Source of the DNA: Candidatus Enterococcus courvalinii
Lineage (GTDB): Bacteria; Bacillota; Bacilli; Lactobacillales; Enterococcaceae
DNA: 64,000 bases
Assembly (NCBI RefSeq): GCF_017315945.1
Contig: NZ_JAFLWI010000002.1
Span: 124,001 to 188,000 of the forward strand
Reading direction: 5' to 3'
Positions 61,263-64,000 of this stretch are shown here, piece by piece. The notes under the pieces were generated by a model, which made no database searches, had not been told where the DNA came from, and worked only from the letters and a program-made list of their open reading frames with translations. The first letter of the stretch is position 1. Each line of letters starts with the position of its first letter. Position numbers and translations under genes: made by a program.

Positions 61263-62981
61263 ATGACCTACGATTTAAGACCAACAATCAAGGTACAAGA
61301 ACATGCTGCAGTTGCAGTCGGAATCGCTAAGATTGTTGCGAGTTTAAAAGAGCAGATAACTAAAAAAGAGGCACAAATCATTTGTTTCGAGACATACCCG
61401 GGAATCGATCAGCAACTTTTAAACCAATTGATAACTGAACTAGCACCAGAAAAGGTGATTCACAGTGAATCTTGTATTCGACCAAAAAATGAGATCAACC
61501 GTGAGTTAACAAAAGAACTGACAGATGATCGAGTCTTCGGCTTGATGTCACATGCTGAGATGGTTGATTATTTTGATTGTTCCGCGATTACTGAAGCACG
61601 ACAGAAAATCAAAGCAGCAAATGGTTTAGTTATTGTGTGGGGTGTAGGAGCCGCTTTGGTAGCTTCTTCACCTGATATAACTGTCTATTTCGACATTACG
61701 CGTTGGGAAATCCAAAAACGATTCAGAAAAGGGCTGAACAATTGGTTGGCTGAGCCTGAAACAGATGTACTCAAGAAATTTAAACGAGGTTATTTTTTTG
61801 AATGGCGAATCGCGGACAAAGTAAAAAGTCAGTTACGTTTCCAAACGGATTTTTATATCGATGGAACGAAGAATGACAGCTGGACAATGATTGATCGTGC
61901 GACGTATGAAACAGTTCAAGAAAAAGCTGTACAGCGACCTTTTCGCTTAGTTCCATACTTTGATCAAAGTCCTTGGGGTGGGCAATGGATGAAGGAAAAA
62001 TTTCAGCTTCCAGATGAAAGTCCAAATTATGGCTGGGCATTTGATGGTGTACCAGAAGAAAACAGTGTAATCTTTCAATTAGAAAATGCACAATATGAAA
62101 TGCCAGCAATCAATCTCGTTCGAAATTACCCAAGTCAATTGTTAGGCGAACGGGTGTATGCTTTGTTTGGCACCGAATTTCCAATCCGATTTGACTACCT
62201 TGATACAATGGAGGGTGGAAATTTAAGCTTGCAAGTCCATCCTAAGGTTGAATACATTCAAGAAAAATTTGGAATGGTTTATACACAAAATGAAAGTTAT
62301 TATATTTTGGAGGCAAAGGAAGATGCTTCAATCTATCTTGGGCTAAAAAATAATACTGACATAGATGAGCTGTTTAACGAACTAGAAAAGGCAAGCAAAG
62401 ATAGCGATTATGTATTTGATGATAGCAAGTATATCAATCATTTTCCTGTTCAAAAACACGATCATTTTTCGATTCCTGCGGGAACAATCCATTGTGGTGG
62501 TACAAACGCGGTTGTACTTGAAATCAGTGCTACTCCGTATATCTTCACATTCAAACTTTGGGACTGGGGTCGTTTAGGATTAGACGGTAAACCTCGACCA
62601 ATCCATTTGGAACACGGACGAAAAAATGTCGATCGCCGATTTGATGAGGATTATGTTAGGGCGAATCTTTTTTCACCAAACGAGGTTCTTTCAAATGATG
62701 ACCACTCGCTTATTGAAAAAACTGGGCTATGTGATTTAGAGTTTATCGAGACTCGACGACATACATTTACAGGTGAAATAAAAGTAGAAGCACATGATTC
62801 GGTAAATATGCTTTGTTTGGTTGAAGGGGAGTTCATTGATTTAGTCAGTGATGATGGTGAATTCGCACCGATCACTATTCATTACGGTGAAACCTTTATC
62901 ATTCCAGAGAATTGCCAGAACATATCCTTCAAAAGTAACGGGAAAAATCCTTCAGTAGTAATTCAAGCTTTTATCAAATAA
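61263..62981 (+). CDS. manA: Class I mannose-6-phosphate isomerase, long form
   Basis: The product is 572 residues. The first 200 residues form a P-loop-less nucleotide-kinase-like domain seen in long Gram-positive ManA proteins. The type I isomerase cupin follows: GGNLSLQVHPK and EYIQEKFG hold metal ligands, then IPAGTIHCGGTNAVVLEIS. It converts mannose 6-phosphate to fructose 6-phosphate. AAGGGAG precedes the ATG, 19 nt after the mannosidase gene, and a terminator follows, so this is the last gene of the operon. Confidence 0.9.
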   Translation: MTYDLRPTIKVQEHAAVAVGIAKIVASLKEQITKKEAQIICFETYPGIDQQLLNQLITELAPEKVIHSESCIRPKNEINRELTKELTDDRVFGLMSHAEMVDYFDCSAITEARQKIKAANGLVIVWGVGAALVASSPDITVYFDITRWEIQKRFRKGLNNWLAEPETDVLKKFKRGYFFEWRIADKVKSQLRFQTDFYIDGTKNDSWTMIDRATYETVQEKAVQRPFRLVPYFDQSPWGGQWMKEKFQLPDESPNYGWAFDGVPEENSVIFQLENAQYEMPAINLVRNYPSQLLGERVYALFGTEFPIRFDYLDTMEGGNLSLQVHPKVEYIQEKFGMVYTQNESYYILEAKEDASIYLGLKNNTDIDELFNELEKASKDSDYVFDDSKYINHFPVQKHDHFSIPAGTIHCGGTNAVVLEISATPYIFTFKLWDWGRLGLDGKPRPIHLEHGRKNVDRRFDEDYVRANLFSPNEVLSNDDHSLIEKTGLCDLEFIETRRHTFTGEIKVEAHDSVNMLCLVEGEFIDLVSDDGEFAPITIHYGETFIIPENCQNISFKSNGKNPSVVIQAFIK

Positions 62982-62984
62982 GAG

Positions 62985-63018
62985 AAGAGCCTATTGCAAA
63001 TGCGGTAGGCTCTTTTAT
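62985..63018 (+). terminator. Operon terminator after manA
   Basis: AAGAGCCTA and TAGGCTCTT arms with a 12-nt loop are followed by TTATT. Confidence 0.85.
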
Positions 63019-63163
63019 TATGTACTCTGTGCAAAAAAATAGTATAGGATGAAAACGACTTACCACTTTGCATGGAAGGTTGTGGACAGATGATAATCTA
63101 ACTGATTTGATTGGTCATTCTTGTGGTATCATAAAGAAAAACAAACATTCATAAGGAGAAATA

Positions 63164-64000
63164 ATGGTTACTATTAAACAGATTGCTAAAGAATCCGGAG
63201 TCTCGAAGAGTACGGTTTCTCGTTATTTGAATAAAGGATACGTTAGTGAAGCAACGGCAGAAAAAATCGAAAAAATCATCAGCAAATATAATTATTCGCC
63301 TAATGAGTTTGCTCGTAATCTAAAGAGCCAAAAAAGTAATTTTATCGGAGTGATTTCTCCACGGTTAACTTCACCATCGATTATGGCCATTTTGAATGGA
63401 ATTGATGAAGTTGCACGAAAAAATGGGTTTCAAATGCTGATTTCTAATACTGAATTGGAAATCAAACGCGAGATTGAGAACATCTACAGTTTAGTGCAAA
63501 ACAAAGTAGCTGGTATTATTTTATTGGCAACGGAAATTACTAAAGAGCATATCAAAGTAGCAAATTCAATCGATGTGCCAATCCTGTTTGTCGGGCAGTC
63601 GAATGAAGCGGTCTATTCCGTAGATCATGATAATTATCAAGCAGGTGTGAATCTTGCGCAAGCCTTGCTGGAGTATGGGCATAAAGAAGTGCTTTATATT
63701 GGTGTGCCAGAAAATGATTTATCAGTCGGAATCAATCGGAAACAGGGAGTTGTGACAGCTTTTCTTGATAAAGGAATCACGCCACAGATTGTTTCTTCAA
63801 CTTTTTATCCAGAAGATAATTATCAGTTGGGATTAGAGTTGCTACCCCAAAGTAAGGCTAGTTTGATTATCTGTGCGACAGATAGTATGGCGATGGGTGT
63901 AATTAAAGCCGCAAACCAATTGAATATTGCCATTGGTACTGAACTTTCGATCGCTGGATTTGGTGGTTATTCTTTTGGTGAATATCTCTATCCACCGTTA
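63164..64000 (+). CDS. LacI-family transcriptional regulator, 3' end outside window
   Basis: 279 residues are visible and the frame is open at the edge. The N-terminal HTH and hinge (VTIKQIAKESGVSKSTVSRY LNKGYVSEATAEKIEK) and a periplasmic-binding-like core (FIGVISPRLTSPSIMAILNG, IICATDSMAMGVIKAA) are clear. Members nearest in style regulate sucrose or other sugar operons (ScrR-like). AAGGAG precedes ATG 63164. It lies on the same strand as, and after the terminator of, the mannosylglycerate operon, so it may govern genes further right. Confidence 0.92.
   Translation, partial: MVTIKQIAKESGVSKSTVSRYLNKGYVSEATAEKIEKIISKYNYSPNEFARNLKSQKSNFIGVISPRLTSPSIMAILNGIDEVARKNGFQMLISNTELEIKREIENIYSLVQNKVAGIILLATEITKEHIKVANSIDVPILFVGQSNEAVYSVDHDNYQAGVNLAQALLEYGHKEVLYIGVPENDLSVGINRKQGVVTAFLDKGITPQIVSSTFYPEDNYQLGLELLPQSKASLIICATDSMAMGVIKAANQLNIAIGTELSIAGFGGYSFGEYLYPPL

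Noticed and set aside
1-64000. CRISPR arrays, tRNA/rRNA genes and intact insertion sequences
   Set aside because: No regularly spaced short repeats, no tRNA-like cloverleaf and no transposase with inverted ends were recognised by reading; small degenerate copies could still be missed.

Overview
The window is low-GC Gram-positive DNA (strong AGGAGG-type ribosome binding sites, T-tailed hairpin terminators, LytTR, LCP and SEDS genes) and looks like the chromosome of an Enterococcus or a close relative. No rRNA, tRNA or CRISPR array was found. It falls into three blocks: an accessory island (1 to about 24.5 kb), a surface-polysaccharide locus with its own sensor-regulator pair (24.5 to 43.4 kb), and a housekeeping or metabolic part (43.4 to 64 kb).

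Accessory block. It opens inside a repeat-rich surface protein gene, followed by an AP2-domain DNA-binding protein with three zinc-ribbon-like repeats and a set of small regulator-like genes (winged-helix-like, sigma-like, HTH, DUF3789-like). From 6.8 to 20.6 kb lies a run of likely anti-phage genes: a PIN-like nuclease with a zinc-ribbon tail, an Abi_2/HEPN gene broken by a frameshift, a complete Gabija pair (GajA OLD nuclease and GajB UvrD-like helicase), a DUF4238 protein, and a 1669-residue protein joining a sacsin/HSP90-type ATPase, a Schlafen-type AlbA_2 domain and a caspase-like protease. An excisionase-like DUF3173 gene and a tyrosine integrase follow, then decayed prophage pieces and a 25-codon minus-strand peptide gene.

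Polysaccharide block. A secreted Cry1Ac D-VI/Ig-like repeat protein precedes genes for a two-part ALG14/ALG13-type glycosyltransferase, an acetyltransferase, a pyruvyltransferase, a GT4 enzyme, Wzy, a galactofuranosyltransferase-like protein, UDP-galactopyranose mutase, Wzx, a UDP-sugar dehydrogenase, a lipoprotein, the initiating sugar transferase, a GntR regulator, Wzz and a tyrosine-kinase-like protein. Six transcription units here carry the same promoter layout: a TTTGCTAAA-like box, a second GCTNAA box exactly 21 bp later, and a TATACT-like -10 hexamer starting exactly 57 bp after the start of the first box. Direct repeats one 21-bp period apart are typical of LytTR response regulators, and an AgrC/ComD-like kinase plus a LytTR regulator lie just downstream. 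The inference is that this pair controls the whole locus, including the secreted protein.

Right block. A TetR regulator diverges from an ABC transporter (ATPase plus FtsX-type permease). A magnesium M-box riboswitch with a terminator precedes an FtsW/RodA-type SEDS pair and a PAP2-LCP fusion, which is an unexpected target for that riboswitch. An RpiR regulator then diverges from a catabolic operon: a GH13_18 phosphorylase (frameshifted here), glycerate kinase, a fructose/mannosylglycerate-type PTS IIABC, a GH38 alpha-mannosidase and mannose-6-phosphate isomerase. Together they suggest use of mannosylglycerate and glucosylglycerate through glycerate and sugar phosphates. A LacI-type regulator runs off the right edge.
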